Assembly: GCA_964036315.1 (NCBI GenBank)
Contig: OZ038510.1
Coordinates: forward strand, 80,734,349-80,798,348
Reading direction: 5' to 3'
From: Acanthosepion esculentum
Lineage: Eukaryota > Mollusca > Cephalopoda > Sepiida > Sepiidae
Length of the DNA stretch: 64,000 nucleotides
The notes below the pieces were generated by a model. It did not search any database and was not told the origin of the DNA. It was given only the letters and a program-made list of their open reading frames with translations. Of the stretch, positions 31,771 through 43,530 are shown in pieces. Position 1 is the stretch's first letter; the number at the start of each line of letters is the position of its first letter. The translations under genes were made by a program, and so were the position numbers.

Positions 31771-32728
31771 GTACCCCCACTGAATTTTCGATACCTAATG
31801 ATTAAAATGAATTTTTAAAAATGAGAAAGCATACTTGAAGCATTTTTGCTTTAATTGAAAGTTAAATGATTAAAATTAATATTTCCAGTAAGTAAAATAG
31901 TATGGTGTATTTTACAGAAAAATCATATAGATCTGAATCACAACTTTTGGTCATTTTTTAAAAATTTTCTGAAAAGCGGCCATTTACTTGATGACAAGAA
32001 ATTTGTAAACAAAACAAAATTATCGGTTTAAAAATCATCAAAAAAAAATATATGTGTCAGGTTATTTGAGTAAAATTAGCAAATTTAAAGTTAAATTAAT
32101 CTGATTTGAAACAACCATTACTTAGTTAAGCCTAAAAAAGTAATATACAAGCATTTTTAACAACGTGTCCTGTTTTTCTTTGATATTTATCGACGTATCG
32201 ATAAGTTCTGAGGTGATGACAGGAAGTATGGATGAACAGAATTGACATAAAGGCAGTGTGATTTTCGTACTATTGCAGGTAGTGCTACTTCGTTTATAAT
32301 TTTTTATCAATAACGTTCTGGAATTTTGTACTGGTCCAGTCTTTTTTATCTAAACGCGAAATGAAAGTATCCTGAGCTGAATCTATCTTAAATATCAATA
32401 AGTTTATCCGTTTATCATTGAATTATATCCACATATAGTTCGTTGCTATATATTCAAAGATTCTGCATAAAAACCAAAGAAGAACCAGCAATATTGGGTA
32501 GTGTAGTTCTTCATGATATTTCTAAGTAAAAATTCATCTTGTTTTTAGTTGATGTACATTTAGTTTTTGTAGAAAATATTTACGTTATTTTTTACTGTGT
32601 TTTCACTATCTTTGTTATTTATTTTGTGGAGACATATTTTAATTTGTTGGTCTATAAGGTGGTTAGGGAAGCCCTTGTTAACTCGTGGCTGTTTTATATT
32701 ATGGAGTTCTGTAAGGAAGAGTAGCCGA
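31771..32728. other. No gene recognised
   Basis: AT-rich DNA with short frames only; no transposon motif was found. Confidence 0.4.
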
Positions 32729-32733
32729 GAGGA

Positions 32734-32734
<1 letters not shown>

Positions 32735-32796
<62 letters not shown>

Positions 32797-32890
32797 TGTA
32801 CGTATTCCCTCACGCCGTATGCATGACTCGTAGTTTCATGACTACGCAATGATGGCGCAGTTAAGTATTATATATATATATATATATATA
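32735..32890. repeat. (TA)n tracts
   Basis: TA runs 32737-32792 and 32868-32893 with a short unique spacer. Confidence 0.9.
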
Positions 32891-33024
32891 TATGAAAGTG
32901 AAACAGCCTGTCGCCTCTGAGTGTTGACTTCAATGTTCGCTTTTATATTTATATTTACATACGCTCTATCTCTGATATTGAGCACTTTATCCCATAACTA
33001 TAGCACACCTTAAAACTATATTTC

Positions 33025-33030
<6 letters not shown>
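32891..33030 (+). mobile_element. Element H2, partial copy
   Basis: GAAACAGCCTGTC then GCCTCTGAGTGTTGACTTC matches the 3' half of the minus-strand hammerhead fold at 61481-61534. The flank (CTCTGATATTGAGCACTTTA) continues in parallel with 61559-61625. The 5' half of the fold is replaced by the TA tract. Confidence 0.7.
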
Positions 33031-33100
<70 letters not shown>

Positions 33101-33206
33101 GTGTACGTATATAATATATATATATACATATGGAATTTTATATATATTATTTATATATTATATATTCGCGTTCCTTATTGGAAAGCGCTCATATAACTAT
33201 ATATGC

Positions 33207-33255
<49 letters not shown>

Positions 33256-33291
33256 CATAACAAAAGTTGTCAATATATATATAAATATATG

Positions 33292-33364
<73 letters not shown>

Positions 33365-33375
33365 ATTCACGTTGA
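33031..33375. repeat. (CA)n and (TA)n tracts
   Basis: CA run 33027-33056 then TA-rich DNA with small interruptions. Confidence 0.9.
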
Positions 33376-33505
33376 GAATGAATAAAGTACAATTCCAACG
33401 TTCGTAAAATTTAATTTAAAAGAGGGCTCAATAAAAGTAGTGCAATATTATTTATTTTAGGATATTACACCGAAAATATGTAAAAATCGCTACACAATTG
33501 CAGTC

Positions 33506-33508
<3 letters not shown>

Positions 33509-33567
<59 letters not shown>
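33509..33567. repeat. (TA)n tract
   Basis: TA dinucleotides. Confidence 0.95.
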
Positions 33568-33569
<2 letters not shown>

Positions 33570-33915
33570 TCAAACATGTTTCATTGAATAATTTAGACAC
33601 ATTACGTCTATTTATCTTAAAATAATCATTTCAAGTTATCTAATTTTCTTCTTTTAAGTTGAAATTCATTAAGGAAGCCGCCGTAGTTCTTGTCAAGCGA
33701 GATCACCTTTAGGGTTGAATAGCGAAGACAATTGTAAATGCGATCGTTGGGGTCTTTGTAAACATGTCTGAACACCGTTTGATATAATTATTTTGAAATT
33801 TGCCCGTTGGTTGGTAAGATGCTTTTTTTCCTCGTGAATTTTTCAACTTAACATCAAGAAGCTAATTAGAGAACTAGAAAGGATTATTATAAACATGCTT
33901 GAATGAAGATATGCA

Positions 33916-33918
<3 letters not shown>
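33568..33918 (-). pseudogene. Possible PLE 5' coding remnant
   Basis: The minus strand reads NDYFKINRRNVSKLFNETCL near 33570-33630, resembling the LFNETC segment of the PLE-like frames at 26350 and 34400. Upstream of it the reading frame is broken. Weak support from one motif. Confidence 0.35.

Positions 33919-33919
<1 letters not shown>

Positions 33920-33968
<49 letters not shown>
33920..33968. repeat. (TA)n tract
   Basis: TA dinucleotides. Confidence 0.95.
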
Positions 33969-33979
<11 letters not shown>

Positions 33980-34365
33980 GAAGAAATATAGTGTTTATTT
34001 ATTTATTTGTGTCAAATTATTTTGCTTGTTTTGATTTAATTTTATTTTTGTTTTTTATCCTTTATATTTATTTTATTTTCATTTATTTAATTTTTATTTA
34101 TTTTGATCGGTGTTTTTATTAACGTAGTAAAAATTTGTTTATATAGGTTATTGTGGGTGGTCTATTATGGCGGCTATATACTGAAAGTCGTTTATTTATT
34201 TATTTGGGTCAAATTATTTTGCTTGTTTTTATTTATTTTTGTTTTTTATTTTTTTATCTTATATATTATTTATTTATTATTTTTATTTTGATCGGTGTTT
34301 TTATTAACGTAATAAAAATTTGTTTATATAGCTTATTTAACAGTTTTGTTTTTGTTTATATATTC

Positions 34366-34370
<5 letters not shown>
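33980..34370 (+). repeat. T-rich duplicated segment
   Basis: TTTTGATCGGTGTTTTTATT then AACGTARTAAAAATTTGTTT occurs at 34102 and 34288, and TTGGGTCAAATTATTTTGCT-like sequence at 34009 and 34204. This is a roughly 190-base direct duplication. Confidence 0.75.

Positions 34371-34371
<1 letters not shown>

Positions 34372-34400
<29 letters not shown>
34372..34400. repeat. (TA)n tract
   Basis: TA dinucleotides. Confidence 0.95.
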
Positions 34401-34405
<5 letters not shown>

Positions 34406-34881
34406 GTATTTACGCAGCAATCCTTCTTTCATGCACATTTCATTAAAAACGACTGACAAGGTGCTTTTATATAGTTTTTTATATAATTTCTCGTGCGATC
34501 TAATAATGTTTTTCTTTTCAAATGAAAAATTATATAAAAACTGTCCAAATGTTCTTTTTATCCGAGCGCTTTCGGCTCGACATTTAGCCATTTTCAAAGA
34601 TTATATTTCAACTGTTAGAATTAGAAATAGTTTGTTATATGTATGTTTTATAAAATGTTTCATTTTTTTGTTTCAAAACACGGTCAAGATATTATGGCCA
34701 TGTTCAATGTTAATATTATTAAGTGTTGGTTTGTTTGTCTGTTATTATTGTTTATATGTATGTTTTTTATATGGACAGTTTTTATATTATTTATCATCTG
34801 AAAAGGAAAACATTATTAGATCGCACGAGAAATTATATAAAAAACTAAATAAAAGCACATTGTCAGTCGTTTTTAATAAAA

Positions 34882-34892
<11 letters not shown>
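34401..34892. mobile_element. Head-to-head inverted PLE 5' ends
   Basis: Minus 34597-34400 encodes FGQFLYNFSFEKKNIIRSHE then KLYKKLYKSTLSVVFNEMCM. Plus 34770-34890 encodes GQFLYYLSSEKENIIRSHEK then LYKKLNKSTLSVVFNKMC. The DNA arms are inverted copies about 120 bases long. The minus copy is preceded by the hairpin motif at 34564-34597. Same arrangement as 26350-26785. Confidence 0.65.
34564..34597 (-). ncRNA. Hammerhead-like hairpin with palindromic third stem
   Basis: Minus strand: TTGAAAA, T, GGCT/AGCC stem with an 8-base loop, GAA, palindrome AGCGCT, C. It is located just 5' of the PLE-like frame. Confidence 0.5.

Positions 34893-34942
<50 letters not shown>
34892..34942. repeat. (TA)n tract
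   Basis: TA dinucleotides, the integration site of the Tc1 element. Confidence 0.95.
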
Positions 34943-34943
<1 letters not shown>

Positions 34944-34947
<4 letters not shown>

Positions 34948-36189
34948 CATGACAGAATTGAATAGACACCAAGATAAATTTTATTTCTGATTTCTTTTAA
35001 TAACCAAGATAAATTAACTTAGATTTTGTTAATAACCAAGATTATTTGATTAAAATTGCAGATAACAATACTGGAAGATGCCACGAACCAAAGGAGCATC
35101 AGACCTATCCGAATTTCAATGAGGACGTATCGTGGGCCAACATGAAGGTGGTCTTAGTCAAAGAAAAATATCTGAAAATCTTTCAATACCCCTTTCTACT
35201 GTTAATAGAGTGATCGTACAATTCACCAGAGTGGGCAAGAAGTGCACAAAACCTCATCCAGGCTGCCCTGGGCCCTCTGAAAGAACCATGCGTCTTGTCG
35301 AAAGAAATGTTGAACAGGATCCACGTTGCACGGCCTCTGACATAGCAACACAAGTTGATGTCAGTTCCAGAACAGCTGTCAGGTATCTTCACAAGCTGTG
35401 CTCCTATGGCAGAGCTGCGAAAAGGAAACCACTTCTCCGTCCAGCCAATATCAAACGCAGAAAGGATTGGGCTCATGAGATGGTGGAGAGATCTGTGACC
35501 TTTTGGACCACTGTCATTTTCTCTGATGAGTCAAGATTCGCATTATTTTCCGACAGTGGAAGGGTATGGGTATGGAGACTCTGTAGTCAAGAGTTTGATT
35601 TAAAAAGACTGCAGCCAACATGGGGGCCTTTCAGTAATGGTATGGGTGTAATTTGGAGTGATGGTTGCTCAGAGCTTGTGGAGTGTGAAGGAAACATTAA
35701 TTCAACCAAATATGTTTCTATATTAAAGAAAGGACTCCTTCCAATATTCTCAAGTAGTAGAATGAGCAAAGTTGACTCCCTATTTATGGAAGATGGAGCT
35801 CCATGTCACACTGCTCAAGCAACGCAACATTGGTTGAGACAAAATGGGATCAATAAACTTCCATGGCCAAGTCAGTCCTCGGATATTAACCCTGTTGAAC
35901 ACCTTTGGGGCATATTAGATCGAAAACTCTGCAAAAAGAACAGGAAGTCATCTTTCAAGCCCAAAATTTTAGGATTATTGCGTGAAACATGGCAAGAAAT
36001 CCCTCAAGATGATATTCGTGAACTCATCGCTAGCATGCCTAGAAGGGTCCTTGCATTAAAAAAAGCAAAAGGGATGTCAACCAAGTATTAGTTATTAAAT
36101 TTATGACCATTTATAATTACTTCATTTGTATAAATTACTTGTTTAATAAAATAAACGGTTTCTGTGAGCGTCTATTCAATTCTGTCATG

Positions 36190-36193
<4 letters not shown>
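34944..36193 (+). mobile_element. Tc1-like transposon, nearly intact
   Basis: The left terminus CAGACATGACAGAATTGAAT then AGACAC, and the right terminus (reverse complement) CAGACATGACAGAATTGAAT then AGACGC, match at 25 of 26 bases. The element is 1250 bp, flanked by TA repeat on both sides, with one plus-strand transposase gene. It is the youngest-looking element in the window. Confidence 0.95.
35078..36091 (+). pseudogene. Tc1-like (DD34E) transposase, one nonsense codon
   Basis: The natural start is ATG at 35078 (MPRTKGASDLSEFQ). A TGA at 35120 (probably an old CGA) interrupts codon 15, and the frame is then open to 36091. The helix-turn-helix reads GLSQRKISENLSIPLSTVNR. A GCPGPSER hinge (GRPR-like) follows, then a second HTH (DIATQVDVSSRTAVRYLHKL). 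The catalytic acids lie in TVIFSDESRFALF (Asp), LFMEDGAPCHTAQ (Asp) and SQSSDINPVEHLWG (Glu). The total of about 338 codons is normal. Near 35620 the usual HGGFSVMVWG block is altered to WGPFSNGMG, a short deletion. Re-initiation downstream could give a 319-residue protein lacking the first residues, but the altered block makes activity doubtful. Confidence 0.9.
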
Positions 36194-36194
<1 letters not shown>

Positions 36195-36258
<64 letters not shown>

Positions 36259-36418
36259 ATATATATGTAAAATAAAATGATGAGAAATATATAGGTTTAA
36301 TGTGTAGTATATTTATCGGTTAAAGTGCTAAATCCCAGGGATACAGTGTATGCAAGATACAGTGCGCGCACACACACACGCACGCACACACACACACATA
36401 CATATATATATATGTGTG

Positions 36419-36475
<57 letters not shown>

Positions 36476-36540
36476 TCAGATGCGAAATAATGACAAATAA
36501 ATAGAGACAAATAATGACATAGCCACACGTCTCTCCATCT
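36195..36540. repeat. (TA)n and (CA)n tracts
   Basis: TA 36194-36255, CA 36370-36400 and TA 36420-36473 with unassigned spacers. Confidence 0.9.
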
Positions 36541-36594
36541 TTTGAAAATCAATGCACTGTCAAACCAGTAAAGTTACTCTAAATAGATATATTC

Positions 36595-36597
<3 letters not shown>

Positions 36598-36645
<48 letters not shown>

Positions 36646-36651
36646 ATACAT

Positions 36652-36702
<51 letters not shown>

Positions 36703-36715
36703 TATATAGATATAT
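36598..36715. repeat. (TA)n/(CA)n tract
   Basis: TA and CA dinucleotides. Confidence 0.95.
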
Positions 36716-37679
36716 TGATGAACAGAGAAAAAATAGATGCTCTACTTCTAGCGATGATTACGCGATGACGCCATTGAGAAATAAATTTAATTTTCATTCT
36801 GGCCTTTTTTCTTTGCTTGACAAGTTGCAGAAAAGTTTGATACAAATTTACGAATTGATTTATTCAGGAGAATCTGGGACGGATTCTGGCATCTGACCAA
36901 CGAAAATAGCCAATAAACATGATGGATGTTCGTCAAAATTCAATTTTGAGTCGACCAGAAAATTAGGTTCTATAATTAGACCAATAAATAATGAACCGCA
37001 ATTGTCTATTTGTGTAACGTTTTCGCTTGTCTCTTTTTCTTTTTGCGTAGGTAACAGAATTTAATGAACGTCTGTTTCCATTACGAAAGCCCACACACCA
37101 ACAAAAAAAAAGAGAAAATTAAATAAATAAAAAGACAATAACGACGAGAAACCTTTTTTCTGTTGTTAAATGGCATTCAAATGACGTCGTTTTTTCCTAT
37201 AAATGAAACAGTCGCTTGCGTATGCTAAATTTGCCTCGTTTTGAAATTAAATATATATATATATATATATATTGGACAGTCTACTTTGAATAGTTTGTGT
37301 TGATTTTGTTTGTTAAATGTCAAGCCATTTTAAGGCATTTAGTCCTCCGCAGTCGATATTTTTATCTGATAACGCCGGAATATTCTGATTGTATTTGTCA
37401 GTTAGCGGAATTAAAATATGTCGCCGAGTTATTTAACCATAGAGGCAATAAGCTGTTTAAACCAATAAATTGGAATCGATTTAAAAAAAAAAAGCTATCA
37501 AAATTTAGTAGATATCCTCTTCTGATTAACATTGAACCAAATTTGAACTAAAAAACGATAAATAATTAAAAAATAAAAAATAAAAATGCCCATATAAATT
37601 GAATGAACAAATTTGTTGGCCATTTTTTACGGAATAGTAAATCGATCATCTCTATTTTTCTGTTTTTTTATTCTATTAT
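36716..37679. other. No gene recognised
   Basis: Unassigned DNA with a short TA run at 37251-37272. An 84-residue plus frame (37297-37551) has no recognised motif. Confidence 0.4.
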
Positions 37680-38260
37680 TCACACAAGACAAGGAAAAAA
37701 GAGCCACTCAGGGTAGAGTGATGCGGAATTGGATTGTTTTATCTGCGTAAAAGGAGGAGATACGTCGATTACATTATAACAGCATGTAACAAAGATAACC
37801 TTTGACAATGGACTTGAAGTAGGTAAGATTTTCGTGAACGGTAAGCAACCTCCCACAAGTCCGGTCCACAAAGCAGTGACGTTTAGGAAGAAGCTGTCAA
37901 AATGGCACCTCCTTATTACCATTGAAATAAGAAGGGAATGAGGATGATTCGACCCTGTGGACGTGGCATGGCGAGTCTTACCTGTAAAAAAGTGAACTGG
38001 TGGATCTAAGGAATGCTATGAACATTTGCCATGGAAATAGAGTTGATTAGTGAGAGACCTACAACTTTTCGTCCGTTGGAAAGCGGTTGCAGGGTAAAAA
38101 ATAATCTATCACCCACACAGCAACGAAGATGATTTTGAACTCTATCAAGGCGGGAAAGTGAAGACTGTGCAGCTCCAGCCCAGTTATGGTAGCAATACTC
38201 TATTTCTGGTCTGATCTGACTCTGGTAAGGATGAAGTGGAGCAAAAGGACTCTATCAAGG
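37680..38260 (-). pseudogene. CR1/jockey-type LINE reverse transcriptase C-terminus
   Basis: Minus-strand readings, across several frames, give PEIEYCYHNWAGAAQSSLSR, LDRVQNHLRCCVGDRLF, HFFTGKTRHATSTGSNHP and FHFDSFFLNVTALW-like blocks. These are the standard end of non-LTR RT polyproteins (EYC...W.GA, R.VGD.L, F..R....WN). Multiple shifts; dead. Confidence 0.75.
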
Positions 38261-38345
38261 CTGGAAAGTGTGGATTGTGCAGCTCCAGCCGATCCATGGC
38301 AACGATACACCATTTCTAATCTGATCTGATTCTTATGGATATAGA
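38142..38345. repeat. Tandem duplication inside the LINE remnant
   Basis: GACTCTATCAAGGCNGGAAA then GTGCAGCTCCAGCC occurs at 38142 and 38249, about 107 bases apart. Confidence 0.85.
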
Positions 38346-38697
38346 GTATGGCAGGAGGAGTCTGGTCCCATTTTATTGCTATTATATCTATATTAATCAA
38401 TTTTATTTAATGTTACATGTTTTCCAATTATAATCAATGACTAAATCCTGCTGTTTACCGCAGAACAAGCAATAATAAGATTAGGCGAAATAATATTCGA
38501 TCCTAGACGCATTCATTATCTCCATTACTTTTTCTGGAACGGACAACTAATCAAAATTCATCTTCATGACCGTGCATGGTCGAAGGGTTGCTGTGTGACT
38601 TAGCGCCTGACCAATTCCCGCTACATGTCCGGTTTGAAATCTGGCGAGATAATCATTCCTGCGAATCGTGTCTTACATCCAACGGAGCCAATGAACT
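38346..38697. other. No gene recognised
   Basis: Unassigned DNA. Confidence 0.4.
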
Positions 38698-38699
38698 AT

Positions 38700-39512
38700 G
38701 AAAGTATAAAAATACATTTTTATAGTAAAATTAGCAGCAATACATTTTATAGCAGAATAACCAACAATACATTTTTATAGTAAAATGACCAACAGTACAT
38801 TTTTATAGTAAAATGACCAACAATACATTTTTATAGTAAAATGACTAACAATATATTTTAATAATAAAATGACCAATAATACATTTTTATATTAAAATGA
38901 CCAACAATACATTTTTATAGTAAAATAACCAACAATATATTTTTTATAATAAAATGACCAACAATACATTTTTATAGTAAAATGACCAACAATACATTTT
39001 TATAGAAAAATGACCAACAATATATTTTTATAGTAAAATGACCAACAGTACATTTTTATAGTAAAATGACCAACAATACATTTTTATAGTAAAATGACCA
39101 ACAATATATTTTAATAATAAAATGACCAACAATACATTTTTATAGTAAAATGACCAACAATACATTTTTATAGTAAAATGACCAACAGTACATTTTTATA
39201 GTAAAATGACCAACAATACATTTTTATAGTAAAATGACCAACAATACATTTTTATAGTAAAATGACCAACAATACATTTTTATAGTAAAATGGGCAACAA
39301 TACATTTTTATAAGCAAAATAACCAACCATGCATTTTTATACTAAAATAACCAACAATATATTTTTATAATAAAATGACCAACAGTACATTTCTATAGTA
39401 AAATGACCAACAATACATTTTTATAGTAAAATGACCAACAATATACTATTTATAATAAAATAACCAACAATACATTTTTATGGTAAAATGACCAACAATA
39501 CATTTTATCAGT
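38700..39512 (+). repeat. 28-bp minisatellite, about 28 copies
   Basis: Unit AATGACCAACAATACATTTT plus TATAGTAA, with point variants (ATATATTT, CAGTACATT). It sits upstream of the R2 tail at 39587, so it may be the internal minisatellite of an R2 element. Confidence 0.95.
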
Positions 39513-39744
39513 ATTTAAAGTCATGCAATGGCGTTCAAAACATATTTAACTGAAGTCATAAAATTACGAGCAAAATATTTAGATTTTGGCATTAAATAAC
39601 CCATAGAGGTTGATATGTGGCTAAACAAAATCAAGCTAATAATCGACCTGAAAGAACATTTTTATGACATTAATCCATAAAATAGCCTACAAATTCTTAA
39701 ATCAAACTGTATTCCAAAATATAACTTCAACAAAACTACAACAT
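39513..39744 (+). mobile_element. R2 family tail, copy 2
   Basis: ATATTTAGATTTTGGCATTA then AATAACCCATAGAGGTTGAT matches 21338-21390 and 40960-41010. Confidence 0.75.
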
Positions 39745-40735
39745 AAAACACACATATCACTGCCTCTAAGAGTTACGAGCAGACAAACATGTATATGTAC
39801 AAAAGCTGAGTATCATTTACCATGTATTCAATTGTGAAAGCAGAATAACACATCATGTTTTTATTACTACAAAGCATTTAACCCCACATAAGCACAAATA
39901 GAAATTCCATGTAAGAAGAATTACATTTTATTTACAAAAGCAAAAAGCAAACATGTATATGCACAAAAGCTGAGTATCATTTACCATGTATTCAATTGTG
40001 AAAGCAGAATAACATATCATGTTTTTATTACTTGAAAGCGTTTAGCCCCACATAAGCACAAATAGAAATTCCATGTAAGAAGAATTACATTTTATTTACA
40101 AAAGCAAAAAGCAAACATGTATATGTACAAAAGCTGAGTATCATTTACCATGTATTCAATTGTGAAAGCAGAATAAGATATCATATTTTTATTACTTCAA
40201 AGCGTTTAGCCCCACATAAGCACAAATAGAAATTCCATGTAAGAAGAATTACATTTTATTTACAAAAGCAAAAAGCAAACATGTATATGTACAAAAGCTG
40301 AGTATCATTTACCATGTATTCAATTGTGAAAGCAGAATAACATATCATGTTTTTATTACTTCAAAGCGTTTAGCCCCACATAAGCACAAATAGAAATTCC
40401 ATGTAAGAAGAATTACATTTTATTTACAAAAGCAAAAAGCAAACATGTATATGTACAAAAGATGAGTATCATTTACCATGTATTCAATTGTGAAAGCAGA
40501 ATAACACATCATGTTTTTATTACTACAAAGCATTTAACCCCACATAAGCACAAATAGAAATTCCATGTAAGAAGAATTACATTTTATTTACAAAAGCAAA
40601 AAGCAGACATGTATATGTACAAAAGCTGAGTATCATTTACCATGTATTCAATTGTGAAAGCAGAATAACATATCATGTTTTTATTACTTCAAAGCTTTTA
40701 GCCCCACATAAGCACAAAAAGAAATTCCATGGTTC
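39745..40735 (+). repeat. 164-bp satellite, six copies
   Basis: ACATGTATATGTACAAAAGC-type words begin at 39787, 39951, 40115, 40279, 40443 and 40607, exactly 164 bases apart. Copies differ at few positions (ACTACAAAGCATTTAACC in units 1 and 5 versus ACTTCAAAGCGTTTAGCC in others). The last copy is truncated at about 40735 by the R2 head. Confidence 0.97.
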
Positions 40736-41055
40736 ACCTTCAAGTCTCCTATCTTTACAATCTGCTTGTCTTGGTTATGACGTTAAACTACTTCCGGCAG
40801 TGGGGCCTCCGATTGGGAGATTGGAGACGTTGAAGAACGTGCAATCACCTCTTAATTGCTGTCTTTACATTAAAATTACATTACAACACATATTAGGATC
40901 GACAAATTATATATCCAAAAAAACATACCTTTCCTTTGAAAGTATAAAATTACGTCCAAAATATTTAGATTTCGGCATTGAACAACCCATGGAGCTTGAT
41001 ATGTTGCCAAGCAATATCAAGCAAGCAAACAACCAAAGAACTCTTTCATGGCATT
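40736..41055 (+). mobile_element. R2 family element, copy 3 (head and tail, no minisatellite)
   Basis: The head GGTTATGACGTTAAACTAC / CACCTCTTAATTGCTG and the tail GGCATTGAACAACCCATGG, then CAAGCAAACAACCA, are close together here without a minisatellite. Comparison with 20795-21413 shows the arrays expanded inside the element. Confidence 0.75.
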
Positions 41056-41425
41056 AGTCCAAATAATATCCTACGATTTCTTAAATCAAACTGTATTCCA
41101 AAATAGAACTTCAACAAAACTACCACATATCCCGATCAGGGAATAATAACAACATAGGTGAGGACAATAGTCCGAGTGTAAATAGTGCAAATAATGATTA
41201 CTTCTGATTCCAGAAATTCAAATAGAAAAACATGTTGATAACTAGATTTGACTTCATTTTTGGCAAGCTCTGTGGGCTTCTACTATTAAATGGAATTGTA
41301 ATTTTTTTAAGCATTTCACCCCAAGCAAGGCGGGAAGCCACTAGTACGCAGGGGGTTACAGAAGATTTGGAGCGAGAGCAGATAGGAGTGTTAGAGGAAA
41401 GGATGTGGAGAAGGATAGTGGATAG
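41056..41425 (-). other. LINE 3' UTR-like DNA
   Basis: Lies directly downstream (minus strand) of the LINE C-terminus at 41427. No coding or repeat identified. Confidence 0.4.
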
Positions 41426-41426
41426 A

Positions 41427-41955
41427 TCAAGGCAACTGGAGATGTCGATTGACATTACATTTGATTACTTGGAGATTATAGCTATCAGGGAAACAGGAAT
41501 AGGGAAGGGAGTTCCACAAGCGAGAGGTGCAAGATATGAAACTATTGGTGTAGAAGAGACGGCTACATTTAACAGTTTCAACAGTGAAAGGGTGAGAGCG
41601 GGATGCCAGCCTCGTAGGACGCTTGAATTCATGAAGTCTGGGAACCAGCGCAAGCAGCTCATCGGAGCCATTACCATGGAAGTATTTGTAAAAAAAGACA
41701 CAGACAGAGGGGGACGGTGCGTCTGTGAGAGAGCGACTGCAAATATGCCAGATCAGGGCCAATTACATTGCATATCCGTCTCTGGATTTTATTAAGGACC
41801 TTGAGACAAACAGAAGTGGCTCCAGACCATATATGGCAGCAATACTCCATGCAAGGGTGAATGGTTTATTTGTAGATTTGAAGGATCAATTCCGGGGAGA
41901 AAAATTTCCTGGCCCGGCACAGGGAGCCAACTTTCCTTGCGGTGGACGAAGCAAT
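41427..41955 (-). pseudogene. CR1/jockey-type LINE reverse transcriptase C-terminus
   Basis: The minus strand reads KVGSLCRARKFFSPELILQI, HPCMEYCCHIWSGATSVCLK, VLNKIQRRICNVIGPDL and, after a shift near 41720, FYKYFHGNGSDELLALVPRL, HEFKRPTRLASRSHPFTVET, LFYTNSFISCTSRLWNSLPY and NVNRHLQLP followed by a stop. This is the thumb/C-terminal part of a CR1/jockey-like ORF2. It is 5' truncated and carries an in-frame stop and a shift. Confidence 0.85.
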
Positions 41956-42909
41956 TGACTCAATAGAAAAACAAAAATAATTCTTGACCAACCCTCGTAA
42001 ATACGACTGAGAAGGAGAGACAGGCTATGTTGAGGACTTGATTTGGAATCTGAGACTTTTGTGGTCGTTTGGCATGCTGTGTGAGCTTTTACTAGTTTTA
42101 AATCTGTTGCTATTTAAAAAGAACAGGCTTTACATTTTGACGAACTATCGAAGAATGATTGAAAAAAAAAGTCTATATTGAGGAATATATTTGAAACTTT
42201 GTGTTCGTTTTTTGTATGTTTTATCTTTTTTCTATAAAATCTGTTGCAATTAAAGAACAAGGGAATTTGCTTATTGACCGACACCCTTATTTACCTTTAA
42301 TATTTATATGTGATTAATATTCTTTTCAGCAAAGTTTCCGAGCCATGACTTGAAAAGTAATGAATATTTAGTGAGCTCACTTCGGTATTATATATCTCAA
42401 AAATTGTCCAATCTTCCAATTTTGCTCTTTCATGTTTGACATCAACCAAGGTTAGCTTTATACAAGGAGCTCGGATTTCAGCAGGAAATATTATGAATGG
42501 GGTATCAGGTGAAGAAATCAGAACAAGTCTCGTCTAAGTGGCTTCTGGTCGCACTTGACTGGCTTGAATGGAAACATAGATCAACGGACTTTCCGAATAG
42601 GGTTACAAATGTCGGGAGTCGATCTGAGAATAATAACAAACAAACGAGACATGTCAGTCATGTGTCGGATAGTAAAGACGTTATCGGTTTCTCGGTGGGG
42701 AAAAGGTTAAGATAATTAAATTGAATAATATAAAATTTATCAGAATGAGAACAGAAGGGAACTGTTGCCAAGGGTGTTTAATGATTTGTCTTGAGCGAAA
42801 AACGCGTTTCAGATCGCATTCGAAAGCATTAAAATGATGCTATTATGTAAAATAATGTATGATAGAGGAACAGAAAAACGTCTATCTATGGATCGATCTA
42901 CATCGGACT
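41956..42909. other. No gene recognised
   Basis: Unassigned DNA. A 72-residue plus frame (42497-42715) matches nothing I recognise. Confidence 0.4.
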
Positions 42910-42914
42910 GTTCA

Positions 42915-42951
<37 letters not shown>

Positions 42952-42962
42952 CAGTTTGTTTA

Positions 42963-43013
<51 letters not shown>

Positions 43014-43130
43014 CTATCGAGCTATCTATCTCAGTTTGTTTATATGTATGTATGTATGTATGTTTGTATGTATGTATGTATGTATCGATCTATCTATCTA
43101 TCTCAATTTGTTTATATCTATCTATCTATC

Positions 43131-43161
<31 letters not shown>

Positions 43162-43275
43162 CTATCTCAGTCGTTAGATAATTATTTATCTCAGCTTGTT
43201 CATTATCTATCTATCTCAGTTTGTTTATATGTATGTATGTATGTATGTATCTATCTATCTATCTATCTCTTTCCC

Positions 43276-43361
<86 letters not shown>

Positions 43362-43368
43362 CTTTCCC

Positions 43369-43434
<66 letters not shown>

Positions 43435-43441
43435 CTTTCCC

Positions 43442-43521
<80 letters not shown>

Positions 43522-43530
43522 TTATATATG
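42910..43530 (+). repeat. (TATC)n/(TATG)n array
   Basis: TATC blocks separated by CAGTTTGTTTATATGTATG-type or CTCTTTCCCTTATC spacers. The last two spacers, CTCTTTCCCTTATC, lie 72 bases apart (43361 and 43433). Confidence 0.95.

Noticed and set aside
35183..35476. 97-residue minus-strand frame
   Set aside because: Antisense shadow of the Tc1-like transposase.
38700..39512. CRISPR-like regular repeats
   Set aside because: The 28-bp units are contiguous with no unique spacers, and this is animal DNA: a minisatellite.
41232..41795. 187-residue plus-strand frame
   Set aside because: It lies antisense to the CR1/jockey-type coding at 41427-41955, whose conserved blocks identify the true strand.
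42795..42820. GAAACGCGTT on the minus strand
   Set aside because: The palindrome is present, but no CTGANGA strand or stem lies upstream.
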